Part shown: positions 45,952-58,065 of the stretch, piece by piece
Position numbering within the stretch: the first letter of the stretch is position 1
How the letters are laid out: each line of letters starts with the position of its first letter
Assembly: GCA_013368315.1 (NCBI GenBank)
Contig: JAACJM010000079.1
Location: 62,001 to 126,000, forward strand
Origin: Tetrapyrgos nigripes
Taxonomy: Eukaryota; Basidiomycota; Agaricomycetes; Agaricales; Campanellaceae
Direction: 5' to 3'
DNA length: 64,000 nucleotides
Translations under genes and position numbers: made by a program
Notes under the pieces: generated by a model
The model's database searches: none
What the model saw: the letters and a program-made list of their open reading frames with translations, nothing else
Told to the model about the DNA's origin: nothing

Positions 45952-46735
45952 TGCGACTTTAGAAGACGAGTCCGAGCTTGATAATTGGACACATAAGGTC
46001 ATATCGTCGCCTTTTTAACTTTTCAACCAAAGGACGAAGTAATTCTTAGTCAGGATGTACAGGGTCTCGAGTAAACTTAGTAAGAGAATATTGCTGACTA
46101 CACTGGCATGGAGGCTCGAAAGACCGTCGGTAAGAAACCCAATCTGGTTGCTCTTCCGAGATTCAACTGACAAATTACGATTACAACCACTGTCTGAAGA
46201 ACGTACGGGCCATGCATAGACTAGAGGACAACGGGAATATAGCTTCCAAATTATCTGTATCGGACCCGCAAACTGGTAGGACATTGGCAAGTCAGTGGAT
46301 ACGAATGTTCAGATTTCCAGTATGCAGGGATAGTGCATCGGTGTTGAATTCAGCATCGTTCACGATCAAGGCAAGTCTGAACATTAAAGCCCTTAGTTTA
46401 TGATCAGTAGATGCGACTCTTTACTGCAACTTGAAGTTGGTTTATAGCCTTCGATAAGATTCGTTTGTACAATAGGAAGGTTCGGTCGAATCAATTGCTA
46501 AGAAAGACTTCTAGTCGTGATAAGGCTACAGAGATGCCAACCCTCTGAGTTCAACATTGTTCACCCCGGATATCTGAACCTTGAAGGCTCGTTTCACGAT
46601 CAGCCTGCATACATGCTATTATTCTTTTCTTTTCTGTACTACTAGTTGGTCTCTGGGTTTCAATCATGAAATAGACTCGTCGTCTGTAGTACAAGAGTAT
46701 TCAGCTCAATCTATTCATAACTATGCTAAGGACTT
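45952..46735. other. Spacer between tandem GST genes
   Basis: It contains the promoter of copy 1 (A/T-rich gttaaaaagg, minus strand, about 46010-46020). No gene was recognised. Confidence 0.45.
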
Positions 46736-47697
46736 CTAATCAAACTTGACAGCGCCTGTAGGAATGCCCTTCCCAATGGCAGCCCAGCTCTCACGAGAGG
46801 TAATATCTTTCCACCACCTAAAAGAAAAAATAAACGACATTTCATTGAGTAATTTCGCTGCGCACACATTGTTGAATGAGAGGCTTGAAACGTACCTGGC
46901 AACATTAGGCCCCTTGGTAGTCAACAAATCACTTCCTGCTGCGGCAAGAAGACTTCCATAAGGAAGATGGAATAGATCCACCATAGTCAGTTCCTGTCGT
47001 ACGTAGTAAAATTCAGCAAACTGAAGGAACAGCACAAGGTGAAATTATCTGACATCGCCAGCTATATATTTCTGCTTTGCCAAAATCCTCTCATATCCGT
47101 CGAGTTTGGTATCGATGTTCTTGATAAGCTCGTCAAAGACGGCGTCATCCTTGGGTATATTCATGAATCTGTCAGGATCCGAGGTAAGTCGTTAGCATTG
47201 CTCCAAGACAGAAAGCTTGTACTATCCAGCAGAGTTCCAGTACTAAGTAGTACTTACTTGGGCTTCAAGACAGCCTCCGCAACAGCCTTACTAACAAAAG
47301 GATCGAAATTCGAAATCTCAATCGATACTCCCTGTTCGAACAAGGCTGTGGCCTTCAAATCAGATGAGGGTGGAGCAAGTTTAGGGCCGTGATCTGGGTA
47401 CTTGGCGTCCAAGTAGCGGCATATGGCGCGGGATTCAAAGAGGATAAACCCGTCGTCGTCCTGGGACGCGAATAGGGGTTAGATTAGTGACGCGTCATTG
47501 CAGCGAGCGGTCATGATGATACTTACGAGGTATGGAACTTGACCAAAAGGTTGTTTCTCGAGATGAGCTGGAGCTTTGTACTCGCCTTTTGTCCAATCGA
47601 CAAAGTGCAATTCAAAGGGTATCTTCTTCTCGTACAGAACAGTGGCGACGCGCTGGGTGCAAGTGGTTGTTGGGCCACCGTAAAGCTTGAGGACCAT
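46736..47697 (-). CDS. Glutathione S-transferase, phi-like, copy 2
   Basis: The start at 47697 gives MVLKLYGGPTTTCTQRV, then FELHFVDWTKGEYK, KQPFGQVPYL, DDDGFILFESRAICRYLDAK, KLDGYERILAKQKYIAGDV, ELTMVDLFHLPYG, LLTTKGPNVA and RWWKDITSRESW, ending GAVKFD at 46736. Intron positions match copy 1, so the pair arose by tandem duplication. The usual catalytic Ser position reads Thr. A TATA-like box lies about 100 bp upstream of the ATG. Confidence 0.9.
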
Positions 47698-48527
47698 TTT
47701 GGTACTTGAGGTAAGAAGTGGTAGTGGAAGGAAAGGACTCGTGAGTGGTGCTTGGAGCTGGAGATGAAAGTATCGACAAGTTCTCCTTCACGCGCTTTTT
47801 ATGAGCACGCTGATGCTTGAGGACGCTGAGTAAGACTGCTCGTTAACCAGGTTAATAATCAGCGAGAGGGTCGGAAAATAAGATGAACTCTGCACCCAAT
47901 AACCGGCGGATCGTAGTGTGATAAGTACATAGGAGCCATCTAGTGGACGCAAATCAGGAAGCCTCACCACCGAATTGAAATGGTTACACATATAGACCTG
48001 AAGCGTTCCTGCCAATCAACTGTACACCAATGGATGGGACCATATAGATTACTGACACAGTGACAAATGACCATACAGAAAAAAAGGTGCAGGGAGCCGG
48101 TTCCCAAGCTAGGAATCTGAGACAGGAGAATTTGAAGACAGGCCATACAAGTGACATTGAAATTTGGAACACGGTAACTAGTAGTGATTCAACCAGGAGA
48201 GTAACGTTACAGGGAGTGAATCGTACATGGGTGGAAGAGCGGATACGCAACATCGAGAACGAAAAGAACGGGAATGACGAGACAAAGGCAAGGCAAGGCA
48301 GAGAAAACGTCGATGATGAGAAGAGTAAGCGAGGCCACAAGCCAGCAAAAGTATGCGAAGGGATCAAGAAAATACGAAGGTACAGTCCATTCCAAAGTAA
48401 GCACAGAAGTCCATTCCTCCGAGATGACCGACGGTAAGCGATAGCAGACAGAACAAAGTAACTGATGAAAGCGATAACAGAACAAAGGCAAAGCGGAACG
48501 AAACATGAGACAGCAACAAGACCTCAT
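47698..48527. other. Intergenic region
   Basis: Open frames exist on both strands (for example 48060-48437 plus), but they are low-complexity charged peptides without a family. I see no gene here. Confidence 0.45.
47795..47803 (-). promoter_or_regulatory. Putative TATA box of GST copy 2
   Basis: CATAAAAAG on the minus strand, about 100 nt before the ATG at 47697. Motif and position only. Confidence 0.4.
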
Positions 48528-50297
48528 TCAGCCTTGTATCATACTTCCTCCACCTTCTACAAGCTTCTTCTTTGCAGCTTCCAAGAGCCGCTTCCTTTCG
48601 TCCAGCACTCCGTTGTGAGTTTCAACATGAGCATCAAAGGAGGCGAAGAGGGCGAGTTTTTTCCTGAGGAAACGGAAGGAAACGGGACACATCAGTAAGA
48701 GAGAAACAGGAGGAAGAGAGAAAGACACGCACGACATATGGTCCTTGACCTGAAGGTGGTAATCTGTAGTCAGTTTTGACGTCTCAGGAGCACATAACAG
48801 GGAAAGGGAAACCCACAAAATCCATAATCTTGCTGTACTTGGCCATAATCTCTGTATTCGTGTGCATATAGTCAGCCAACATCGTCCAAAGCCAAAGCAA
48901 ATTGGAAAGGCACGCACCATCGGCACCCTTCACCCACTCCTCCATCCGGCATTGCTTCCACTTATTGGCCATCTGCTCATACCTTTCCATGTGGTCGTCG
49001 ACATAGGCAGAAGCATCACAAGCGAGGAGTTTGTCAAGGCTAGATACGCCGTGATGTTGAGCTTCAAAACCTCTGTCGTTACCACGACTACGACCATGGG
49101 AGTGACTGGGTCCGAGATGGTGGACATGATTGGCGTACATGTCTTGCACAGGGCTGTTATGCTCGTACTCCACATCAGAATGAGCGTGGAGGGATCTGGT
49201 TCTGGCTCGAGGATGTCCCAGCCGGTCAAGCTGGTCGACTGGGCTGGACAAGGACCGATCGGGAAGCACGGGCGAGATAGGTGAGAGTGAGGGCCTAGTG
49301 GAATCGATCTGGATGGGGCGAGGGCAGAGAAGACGCGTTAGTCGAATGCTGGCAAGTGTACACAGATGAAACGAACCTCTTCAATTTCATCCCTCTGCTC
49401 CTTCGGTTGCACCTGCGCTTTGTATCTCTTCAACATTGGGCCGTCCTGGTCACGACCACAGTGACCTACATACATCAACATCTCGTCGATCTCGTCGTCC
49501 TGTCCTGCTTCAAACTCTGTTCGGGAACGCTTGCCATTAGACTGGCGGAGGAGACCTGACATTGGTAGAGTGCCGCTGACGAAATGGGTCTGGGAGTCTT
49601 CGCCCGTAGTAATGGGTACGCGCAGAGGAGGACCGCTAGGGTTCGTATGGGACACTTTGAGCTTGAACGAGCCACTGGTGCTTGAATTGAGGACCGACTG
49701 GGTATCGGAGGTGGGTATATGCGCGTCATCGTGGTTTCCAGAAGTAGAACCAGGGGCAGAAGGGGCCTTGAAGGCAGAAATGGGACTTTTAAGAGTATCG
49801 AAGGAGGCGTTGGGACTTGCACCTGTAACTGAGTATGCATTTCCAGCGACATTGTTTCGGAACAAGGGTGAGGCAGCCCGGGCAGCGGCATTGATAGGAG
49901 TGGGTGCAATGACAGGAGACGCGTTCGAATTATGATTATTAGCACCAGAATTGGCGTTTGGGTTGCGAGACCTGATGAGAGCATTCGGTGTGAAGGACTG
50001 GTCACCGGCAGCAGGGGCTTTTCCCGACGCGTCGCTGCCGCCGCGAAGAGAGGGACCATTAGGCTTTCTGGTCATACCATTGGCACTGACGCCGGGCTTG
50101 GGAGTCTTCTTGATCAATCCGTTGATGTTGAGCGGTTTTTGGGGAGTACTGGCTATAGGATCTGAAGTGGGCTTGACGTGAAGAGGATTACTTCGGTCTG
50201 GCATGAACTGGGAAGAAGCATTCTGATCATTCTGATGAGTTGCGCGTGAAGGAGGGCGAGATGCATTGGACGGAATGAAGGGCGTTCTTGCGCTCAT
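48528..50297 (-). CDS. Ecm11-like protein (C-terminal Ecm11 domain, probable)
   Basis: The ATG at 50297 gives MSARTPFIPSNASRPPSRA. About 300 residues of disordered Ser/Pro/Asn-rich sequence follow. Then come a charged region KRSRTEFEAGQDDEIDEMLM and, after short introns, a compact end: SSLDKLLACDASAYVDDHME, WKQCRMEEWVKGADEIMAKY, KIMDFVKDHM and LALFASFDAHVETHNGVLDE..RKRLLEAAKKKLVEGG. The order 'W..R..EW..GA-E-I..K...I.D.V..H' followed by a helical tail fits the Ecm11 family. In yeast, Ecm11 works with Gmc2 in synaptonemal complex assembly and crossover control in meiosis. The assignment is by remembered pattern, so moderate. Confidence 0.55.
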
Positions 50298-50856
50298 CGT
50301 AGTCGGCGACGCGTCAGATGGTGATGGTACGAGAAAGAGTGCGTCGGTCAAAACGTGACCTTAAAACCACCCTCCGGCATTTCCCGACTAGCTCGCTTTA
50401 GTACGCACTCCACCTCAGAGCCTTTATGAATGACCTTGCTTTCAGAGTGGAGTACTATTATCGGGACCTATATTACACGAATATGAAGGAGTGAGCACTG
50501 GTGAGGAAATGGGAAGGGGGATAGAGAGATTAGCAATGAAGCAGAAACGGAAACGGAAACGAATAAAGACAAAAAAAACGAAAATGAAAACAAAGAAAGG
50601 AAAAGCGTCAGGTGAAGAAGTGGGCGATGCAGTGTAGACCTCAATCTTCGTTGTCAAAGGAAGCCCACGGTATCCTCTAATGAAATTGAATGAAATGCTA
50701 CGCTGCGAAAAAATATCCTAAAGCACGCGTTATGGAAGCGTTGAGTGATTCGTGTAATGATAGTCCAGCATTGAAGGATGAAATGACGAGAAGCGAAAGG
50801 AGAACGAATTAGGATTAGCTAGCACGAATAGGTCTATAATGGTGTTGAAGCAGAAA
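50298..50856. other. Intergenic region
   Basis: Promoter of the Ecm11-like gene and 3' flank of the zinc-finger gene. It has A-rich tracts (aaaacg repeats near 50540-50590). No gene. Confidence 0.45.
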
Positions 50857-53158
50857 TCAGTGGGAGTCCAGAGAAAAAAAGTCCAGAGAGTGTGGGTCAC
50901 TGAAAAGGCCAGACTCGATGTTATCCTGATAGAGAGTTGCACTGAGTTCGTTGACGAGATCGTATGCTCGTTCAAGAAGCTCAACCCTCTCTTGCATGCA
51001 TCCCCGTGTCCTTTGATGGCGTGCGATATTGCCATGGTCTCGCTCCAATGCCAACAAATTTGACTTGCACATACGTTGGCTTCGATTGGAACGAGCTGCG
51101 GACTTGGATCTTGACTGAGTTTTGAAGTTCTTGGCTTTATGGGCAGTGTTCAGATGCCGCTCCAAAGCTTCCTTCCGGGAGAAAGACCTAACATTGCAGA
51201 CGTGACAGTTGTACGAGTGCTGAAGTGGCAACGGCTCGGAGTCGTAAACCATCTCGAAATCAGTTGAATCAGGGAGTGCTGAGGAATCTTGGTAGAGCCC
51301 CGACGTTGATGAGGATTGTCCGTCGAGATCATTACTAAGGATCTCGATATCTTCGTCAGATTCTGTGTTGGACGAGGCTTGCTCGTTGTATTCGTAAAAT
51401 TCAGGAACACTGAAGTTGCCGTCGGGGTCAGTGACCACGAGTATCGGTATGCCAGTGTAAAACGGCCATAGATTACAGCCCCAAAACATGGCAGGATCTT
51501 CTTGGATCCGGGTCGATATCTTGTCATGACGGGAAGAAGGAAGGAAGGCCGGACTGCCAGTATTCTGCGTCAAAGTTTGTCCAGCAGTTAGCGGAAGTGG
51601 ATACTGGAATCTGCTAAAGGGTGATATAGCAGCCTGATGGGGTACTGGATCCCGAAGCATAGGAGGGGGAGGTTCCTCCTGGGAAAAGGAAATATTACTA
51701 GATGGACTCGGGCTGCGTGGTGGAGGACTGGCTGCAGAGAACGGGGGACTCGAAAGCTGTTCATAAACGCCTGGCGAAGGAGGACGTTGGCTATAGCTTT
51801 GATTCTCATCGTCAATCAAATTGTTAGAATACTGTCGATCGTCTTGATACTGCCAGTGCATCGACGGGGGAGGTTCCTCCTGGGGAAAGGGAGCAGTGGC
51901 TGGACCACATGGCGGAGAACCAGCTGTAGAGAATGGGAGACTCGGAAGCTGTTCATGTACGCCTGGCGAAGGAAAAGATGGGTAAAGGCTATAACACGAG
52001 TTCTCGTCACCAATCGAACTGTTTAGATATTGTCGATAAGGCTGCCAGTGCAAAGCTGGTGGCAAAGAGCCCAGAGACTTCAGAAGCATGGCATCTGAGT
52101 CAATCGAGGATTGAAAATGGACAGGTGCCGTAGGGTTCATCGAGGGATCTTCAGGTAGAACATTGACTCGGACTGAGCTGGAATCATCAGTCATAGATGC
52201 ATCAATGTTACTGGCAACTCGACTTTCCTGAGCAACCTTGTCCTGCCAGCACTCCTGCCGCTCTTCTACTACATACCCTCCAGTGGAGTCAGAGTCAGAG
52301 AACGTCCATGGGCCAGCCTGCCGGTACACACTGGAGGAGTCGCAGCCCGAGGAATGAACAAAGAAGGATGACGACGAGTCTGAGAAGTCTGGCTCCTCTG
52401 GACCTCCCGACCCTTGACATCCGAGCATGTCACTGAGGTTTATTCTAAAGTTGGCGTAACCAGCCGAACATGATGATCCCGAGGAACCATAGGAACTCGA
52501 ACTCACCGAGAATTCGTTGCCTGTGGGTAATCCCAGCGCAGCGTCTCGAACCTGGCTGAACGAGTTCCCGACGTAAGGAGACGGGTCATAGAAAGATGAG
52601 GAAGGGACCACGGTCGCGTAATTATCCAGAGAGTTAAAGCCTTCGCCTGCCGTCAGATTGTAGTGTTGCGGTGCCTGAGGGAAGTTTCTGGTCGACAGTT
52701 CAACTTCTTGATGCTGCGAATCCGTATCCAACGATCCCTGTGAAGAATTGAATCCTTTTACTTCAATGGTAATTGTTGGAATTGGAATACAAACTCACCG
52801 TCTCTACATCAGACTTCTTTCCAGAATCAACATCCATCCTACTATCACGATCAGAATTTGTTTCTGGATTCTCCGCATCATCAGGACTGCAACGCACGAA
52901 TTAGGCTAAGAACCATGAGTGCTCAATGTAGATAATACATACACTGCCAGCCGCCATTGAGAGACTCGGAGGAGGTTCTCGTCAGAGTTCCAGTAACCAT
53001 CAACGTCTCCATGGTCCCCACCCCTGTAAAAAGTAAACTTGATCAGTTCTTGAAATATGAGAACACAGGCCAGATACTTACTCTTCAGTCATGACAGTCA
53101 TCGCGTCACCTACTTCCATCATGATGCACTCGCCAAAAGGTTGTTGACTCGCATGCAT
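50857..53158 (-). CDS. C2H2 zinc-finger protein, putative transcription factor
   Basis: The ATG at 53158 opens MHASQQPFGECIMMEVGDAM. Three short exons (VMTEEGGDHGDVDGYWNSDE; VPDDAENPETNSDRDSRMDV; GKKSDVETGSL) join the long exon from about 52739 down to 50857. The long middle is rich in Ser, Pro and Asp, typical of activation or disordered regions, with a partly repeated stretch (SPGVYEQLSSPPFS / SPGVHEQLPSLPFS). The C-terminus has YNCHVCNVRSFSRKEALERH, a CxxC-x12-HxxxxH zinc finger, followed by a basic KSAARSNRSQR segment. A further HGNIARHQRTRGC could be a degenerate second finger. DNA binding is likely; the target is unknown. Confidence 0.8.
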
Positions 53159-54760
53159 TGTGGTAATGCGGGAGCCTGTGCTTTGAATTTATTGAAGGAA
53201 GTTCGGTGTGGCGATGAAAGACAACACTGAAGAGGAGGAGGAACAGGAGATTAGAGTGAAGGAGTAGAAAACCCAGCCTTTTTATCGTTCCCAATTGTAC
53301 GTACTCAGCCGCGAGCCTTGCGTCGACCGCATGCCGACAGGCTTAAACATCGTGAGTCAGAGCTGGCAGTGGAGTGGCGTCTAATAGCAAAGCGGTAAAA
53401 TCTTTTGTTGGAAGGTTGAAGTCTTCCAGATAGACTTGCAAGCTGTATTCAAGAAAAATTATGCGCGTATGAAGGCAGTGTCACAGTCAGGGTGATCAAA
53501 GAGAATGTCCGTAATTGGAAGAACCTCATGACAATCTCGAAATGTTGAACTTCAGGGACAGACCTGAGTCTAGCAGTGGGTGCGGCGACGCCCCCCAAAA
53601 AAAGCCTCCCCGTTCCGTAACAGGCTTGGTCTGTGGACAAAATATTGCTGTAAAAGCCAGAAAAGCCCATTCTCGCCGAGAAATCCGAACTTGACGATTC
53701 GCCCGTACAGCCAATTGTGGGTCCATCCACAGGAGCCCGGACCGGTACCGATGATCTGTGCTGCGGCTGTGATTCGTGTCGCTGAAAATTTCCATTTGAG
53801 AGCTTGTTTGTTTGATGGCCTCTGGGGAGTATGAAGGCTTCATTTGAAACGAAAAAGGGAAAACAAAAATATGTGCACGTAAATTTCATGAAAGCACATT
53901 AGAAGAGATCATCTATATAAAATGAAGCTTGAGCTTGAGCCCTTGTTCAGGATGTTCCACTCGGTGATATGGTGAAGTAGTGGTTCCAGAATATCTTCAT
54001 CTCAGTTTGAATCTGATAGATAGTTTGGGCCGTGTCTTGATAATGACCAGAATGGCAAAACGATGAAGAATGAAGAAATAATGGGGAGGAGAGGTGGTGA
54101 GTGGCTGTGCAAGCTGTTTTGAACTCCGTTAGAACTCCGCCGTGTCCCTTGTTCCCAACTTTGATGCTTGTGCTTCTTCTGTCACTGCCCTGGCTCGAGC
54201 TCAATGGAAGCTGATTAAATCTCTGTATACCGCTCTACACGAACAAGTACTTTTGGAAACATGACTACCAGCGAGACTCAAACTTAGCCAAAGCTTAGCT
54301 CTCTTGAAAATGCTTGGGACGTTTTGTGGACTTCAAATTGCAATTTTGTGGTGGAGATAAGAAAACTCCGGTTCAGATGGATGATTGGAGACGCGTCAGA
54401 GAGGATGGTATGATTCCTTTGTCTGTTGGGTTGCTACGAGAGCACTAATCAGCTTCTTCGCGCACTTTAGGTTGCCTTGCCGGTACTACTAGGCACGTTA
54501 GGGCACGCTCCGACGGCCTTAGAAGTACAAGGACATTCAAAATTAATGAATAAGGGACGTCGACCACACTCTGTACATAAGGTTTAGAACGCGCCTTGTT
54601 CAATATTGGTTCCTCTTTCCGTCCTACCGCCGCGTCTTTCTTTCTCGTTACACGCTCTTTAACCTCTTTACTTGCTCTTTGCCGTCAGTCGGATTCTTCC
54701 CCATCTTCTCTTTCTCCCCACTCCTGCAACTCTTAGGTATCTCGACTTGCCTTTAGAGAC
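53159..54760. other. Divergent intergenic region of 1.6 kb
   Basis: Upstream of the zinc-finger gene (-) and the secreted protein gene (+). A TATA-like gataaaaagg (minus, about 53276-53286) precedes the zinc-finger gene. No coding frame was recognised. Confidence 0.45.
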
Positions 54761-56040
54761 ATGGTTTTACGCGTTTTCTTTTTACTCGCTCTATTTCTTT
54801 CCGCCGTGTCCGCAGCACCCAGTGCAACTTTTACCAGCCAGACACCCACCTTCAATCCACCACAAAGTCTGGTAACTCCAGACTTGAAGACTGTTATTGT
54901 CCCGCAGTCACTCACCAATGCTCAGCGTTTACGAAGAGGTCTTCCTCTGAAAGCTCCTCGTCGTCGCTTTGACTACGATTACGATGGCTCTACACCTCCT
55001 GGTACACCTGCTGCAGCGTCTTTTCAAGTCCAAAGCTGACATTTCCTCCTCGTAGATGCTCCACAACCACCTTATCCCACTCCATCCGGCACCGCGTGCC
55101 AACCGTACGTTTGTGTGCTAGGCATACCTTTTTGCTCCAGAGCTAACGGAGAAAAGCAGAAAACGCGGCTTCATCCAAATCTCGGACTCATCTTCTGGTA
55201 GCGTCATCGGTTTTGTCGGCAATACCTTTGTCGTCAACGGGGAATACGGTGTGATCCCTTCTTCTGCACCGCAAGATCAGCGACTCGTCGTTACTGTAAA
55301 TCCAGAGGTGCCAGGTGCACAAAATATACAGACGTCGGTGAGTAGGCTACCCTGTCAATGATACCGGCTTGTTAACCCTTGTCTTTTTTCCCCCTCCTCC
55401 CCCAGAACGGCCCAGACGATCGTTTTGCTTACCTTGGTAGTATCCTTGGGTTTGGTAGTCCGTCGGAAGATCTTGGTCCCGGAAGCTTCAGGTGTGGGTG
55501 TTGATCATTCTTCCTCCGAGTTTTCTGACGCCTGCCTGTTATTCTAGCTATACATACGTCGGTGCTACCAAGCAGACTCCTCCAGGCTCCAAACCACAAG
55601 CCGTAGCGAATTCTTTCACAAGCTCCGCTGGTATACAGCGAGAAGCAGAAAGCGCCGTCGTCAGTCCCTTACCCCTTCTTGTGTCTCGTTGAGGTCTAAA
55701 AAAATCTTGTGCAGTTCACCTACCACCCCGAAGCTGATGACTCGATAACCCTTAAATGGATCAATGGAGACGATTCCTATGCCAACTGTCCCAACTTTAT
55801 TGGCGTCATAGACGATGACAGTGCGTGCTTCCCGGTCAACTTGCCTCATGTTTGTTGGACGCGAGCTGACCATTTCGGAATCTAGACATCTTATTCGCAA
55901 CCGGTGATAAGGAAGAGTTCACTAAAATTTTCGGTGATGCTACTTGGGTGGTAAGTCCCGATTCTTTCCCCATGCTTTGCGGTGTTCTGACTGCCAGCGT
56001 GTCGTTTCTCCAGGAATGGAAATTTGTACCTATGACGTAA
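54761..56040 (+). CDS. Secreted protein of unknown function
   Basis: The ATG at 54761 gives the signal peptide MVLRVFFLLALFLSAVSA. A propeptide-like region follows with dibasic or tribasic sites (AQRLRRGLPLKAPRRRF), possible Kex2 cleavage points. Later exons read KRGFIQISDSSSGSVIGF, VGNTFVVNGEYGVIP, DDRFAYLGSILGFGSPSEDL, YVGATKQTPPGSKPQAV, FTYHPEADDSITLKWINGDD and DILFATGDKEEFTKIFGDAT, then WVEWKFVPMT and stop at 56040. The signal, dibasic sites and beta-rich core are seen. The family is a recurrent Agaricomycete secreted type I cannot name. At least six introns. Confidence 0.75.
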
Positions 56041-56786
56041 CGAATCTACACGGTTTTCGTCTGTGTCCATTCTGTCGCTGTCATTTTCAGGGAACTCTTA
56101 GATTCTGTTTCGTCGCAACTGCTGAGATTCTTCTTGTAGCTATCCATATCTGTATCATTGCTTGCTTGCGCATAGCCGTTATTTTCATGGATCGTCGACT
56201 GTTTGATTGACTATGTATATGAGTACTAGTAGTTCGTAATGTGCAGTCATGTCTTTCATGGTCTCAATTGAGGGTCCACGTTGTAAATCTGGCACAGTGG
56301 TATCGGTATGTTCCCGTTCTATTCAGTATCGTCGACAAGTTGACATTCTTCGAGTTCTCTCGGCTAATTTAGAGAAGGTTTATCCGACTGTTTTCGTGCA
56401 GCTGTTTGAGATGCGCGGTGGTTTATGCTGGTTTAATTAGTCCACAGTCCATTCTCCTTCACACTCACGCCGTCCTTATTCGCAATCCAACAGGGCTCAG
56501 AGAAACAGATGTAAGCACCATTGAAATTCTGAACCTACAGCTCGCTCTTGAGTCTTTCACGTTCGAGAAGCTCGTAACTTTGATTACTAAGTACCTCAAG
56601 CAGTCCTGTTCTCCTAAGCATCACTCATTGTGGCATTCTATGTTTAGGTCTGTAGTAGTTCTCGGATAGTTTCCGAAACCTGTTGGCTTAATCAGCTTCT
56701 TAGTCTTCGGTTAAAAGCCATGTCCAAGTTAAAGTTGAAAATAAAAATCATCAATCCCTTCCATCCTCGCTTTTCCCCGCATCTGA
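56041..56786. other. Intergenic region
   Basis: No family-level similarity in either strand. It precedes the reductase gene. Confidence 0.45.
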
Positions 56787-58065
56787 ATGCTGTCCAAAAT
56801 GTTGGCTGTTTGTACTACCGGAAAAGCAGACGGAACGACTGAAGTGCGAAGCGTTGACATTCCTCGATTGGGCGATGATGAAATCCGAGTCAAGGTCGAG
56901 GCAGCAGCGGCAAATCCCGCCGATTGTAAGTTTCACCTCTTTGCCAACAATGCGCTGATGTGCATACAGTCGTATGTAGGGAAAATCCTCAGCTTTATTA
57001 AAGACGTGGCTATCCTTGGTAGTGATTTTGCTGGTGTTGTCACCGAACTTGGTGCAAGTGTAGTTGAAGGTCACTTCAAAGTCGGTGATCGCGTAGCTGG
57101 ATATGTGCTTGGAGGTGAATATTTCAATTTTCGGCCTGAGAAAAATTGTTGTTTACGCTGATACGCGCCTTCGTTTTAGGCGGATTTTCTGAATACGTGA
57201 ACGCATGCCCCTGGACAATGATGAAAATTCCCGAATCAATGCCTTTCGAGACCGCAGCACAATTAATGGCATGCGGTCTAACAGCATGTCAGGTTTTGTA
57301 CCACGCGCAGACATTGCCTTCTCCAGAGAGTCCCGCTTCTAGTCCAATTGATCTACTGGTTTGGGGCGGCGCATCATCTGCTGGGCATTTCACTGTACAG
57401 CTCGCTCAGCTGGGTGGGATGCGTGTTATCGCCACTGCTTCTCCAAAACATTTTGATCGTCTCAAAGCATTGGGAGCGGACGAGGTCTTCGACTACCGGG
57501 ATCCGGAGGTTTCAAAGAAAATTCGTGCTTACACAAACGGGAATTTAGAACATGCCGTTGATTGTATCGCTGAGGGATCTACGCCCCAGCAGGTCGCTGA
57601 TTCCATGAGCGCAGAGGGCGGAACAGTTTCTTCTCTCTTGCGAAATCAGAGTAACAGACCGGAAGTCAAACACATTTTTTCTGCGGGAATCGAACTTCTG
57701 GGAAAAGTTGGTGTCTCGACTGTCTTCATCGTTCTTCTGGCTTTCTAACATGTTGTTCTTCGGGGCAGCCTTTCACGTTTGGGCCATTCAGTGTTGAAGG
57801 GAAACCTGAAATGGCAGAGTTTTCGAGGAAATCGTCTAGGATGCTCGAACGACTCGTTGCCGAAGGCAAAGTCCTCCCTGCACCCATCAAGCTGTTCTCG
57901 AATGGACTCGCAGGAGTTCAGGAGGGTTTGGAATATTTGAAATCAGGCAAGGTGGGCTTCTCTCCTTTTAGGATGCCTTTTTCGCTGGATCTTGACCCTT
58001 TCTTTCAGGCCAGTGGCGAGAAAGTGGTTGTTCGTATTTCGGATACACCTGGATTAAAGGCTTGA
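56787..58065 (+). CDS. Medium-chain dehydrogenase/reductase, zinc-free enoyl/quinone reductase type
   Basis: The ATG at 56787 gives MLSKMLAVCTTGKADGTTEV. The joined product has EIRVKVEAAAANPADWKILS, GSDFAGVVTELG, FKVGDRVAGYVLGGG, FSEYVNACPWTMMKIPESMP, AAQLMACGLTACQVLYH, LLVWGGASSAGHFTVQLAQL (the NAD(P)-binding Rossmann turn, here GGASSAGHF), GADEVFDYRD, KPFTFGPFSVEGKPEMAEFS and the end EKVVVRISDTPGLKA. The NPADWK motif and lack of a catalytic-zinc Cys place it with fungal trans-enoyl reductase / quinone oxidoreductase-like enzymes. No polyketide synthase is nearby, so a stand-alone redox role is more likely. A second in-frame ATG (MLAVCTTG) is an alternative start. Confidence 0.88.

Noticed and set aside
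47984..48437. Open frames on both strands between GST copy 2 and the Ecm11-like gene
   Set aside because: Low-complexity, mutually overlapping, no family resemblance and no sensible splice context.
53449..53889. Possible gene in the zinc-finger / secreted-protein spacer
   Set aside because: Frames on both strands overlap the same DNA and show neither signal peptide nor domain nor splice chain.
56787..58065. Secondary-metabolite cluster around the enoyl-reductase-like gene
   Set aside because: No polyketide synthase, NRPS, P450 or methyltransferase lies in the neighbourhood.
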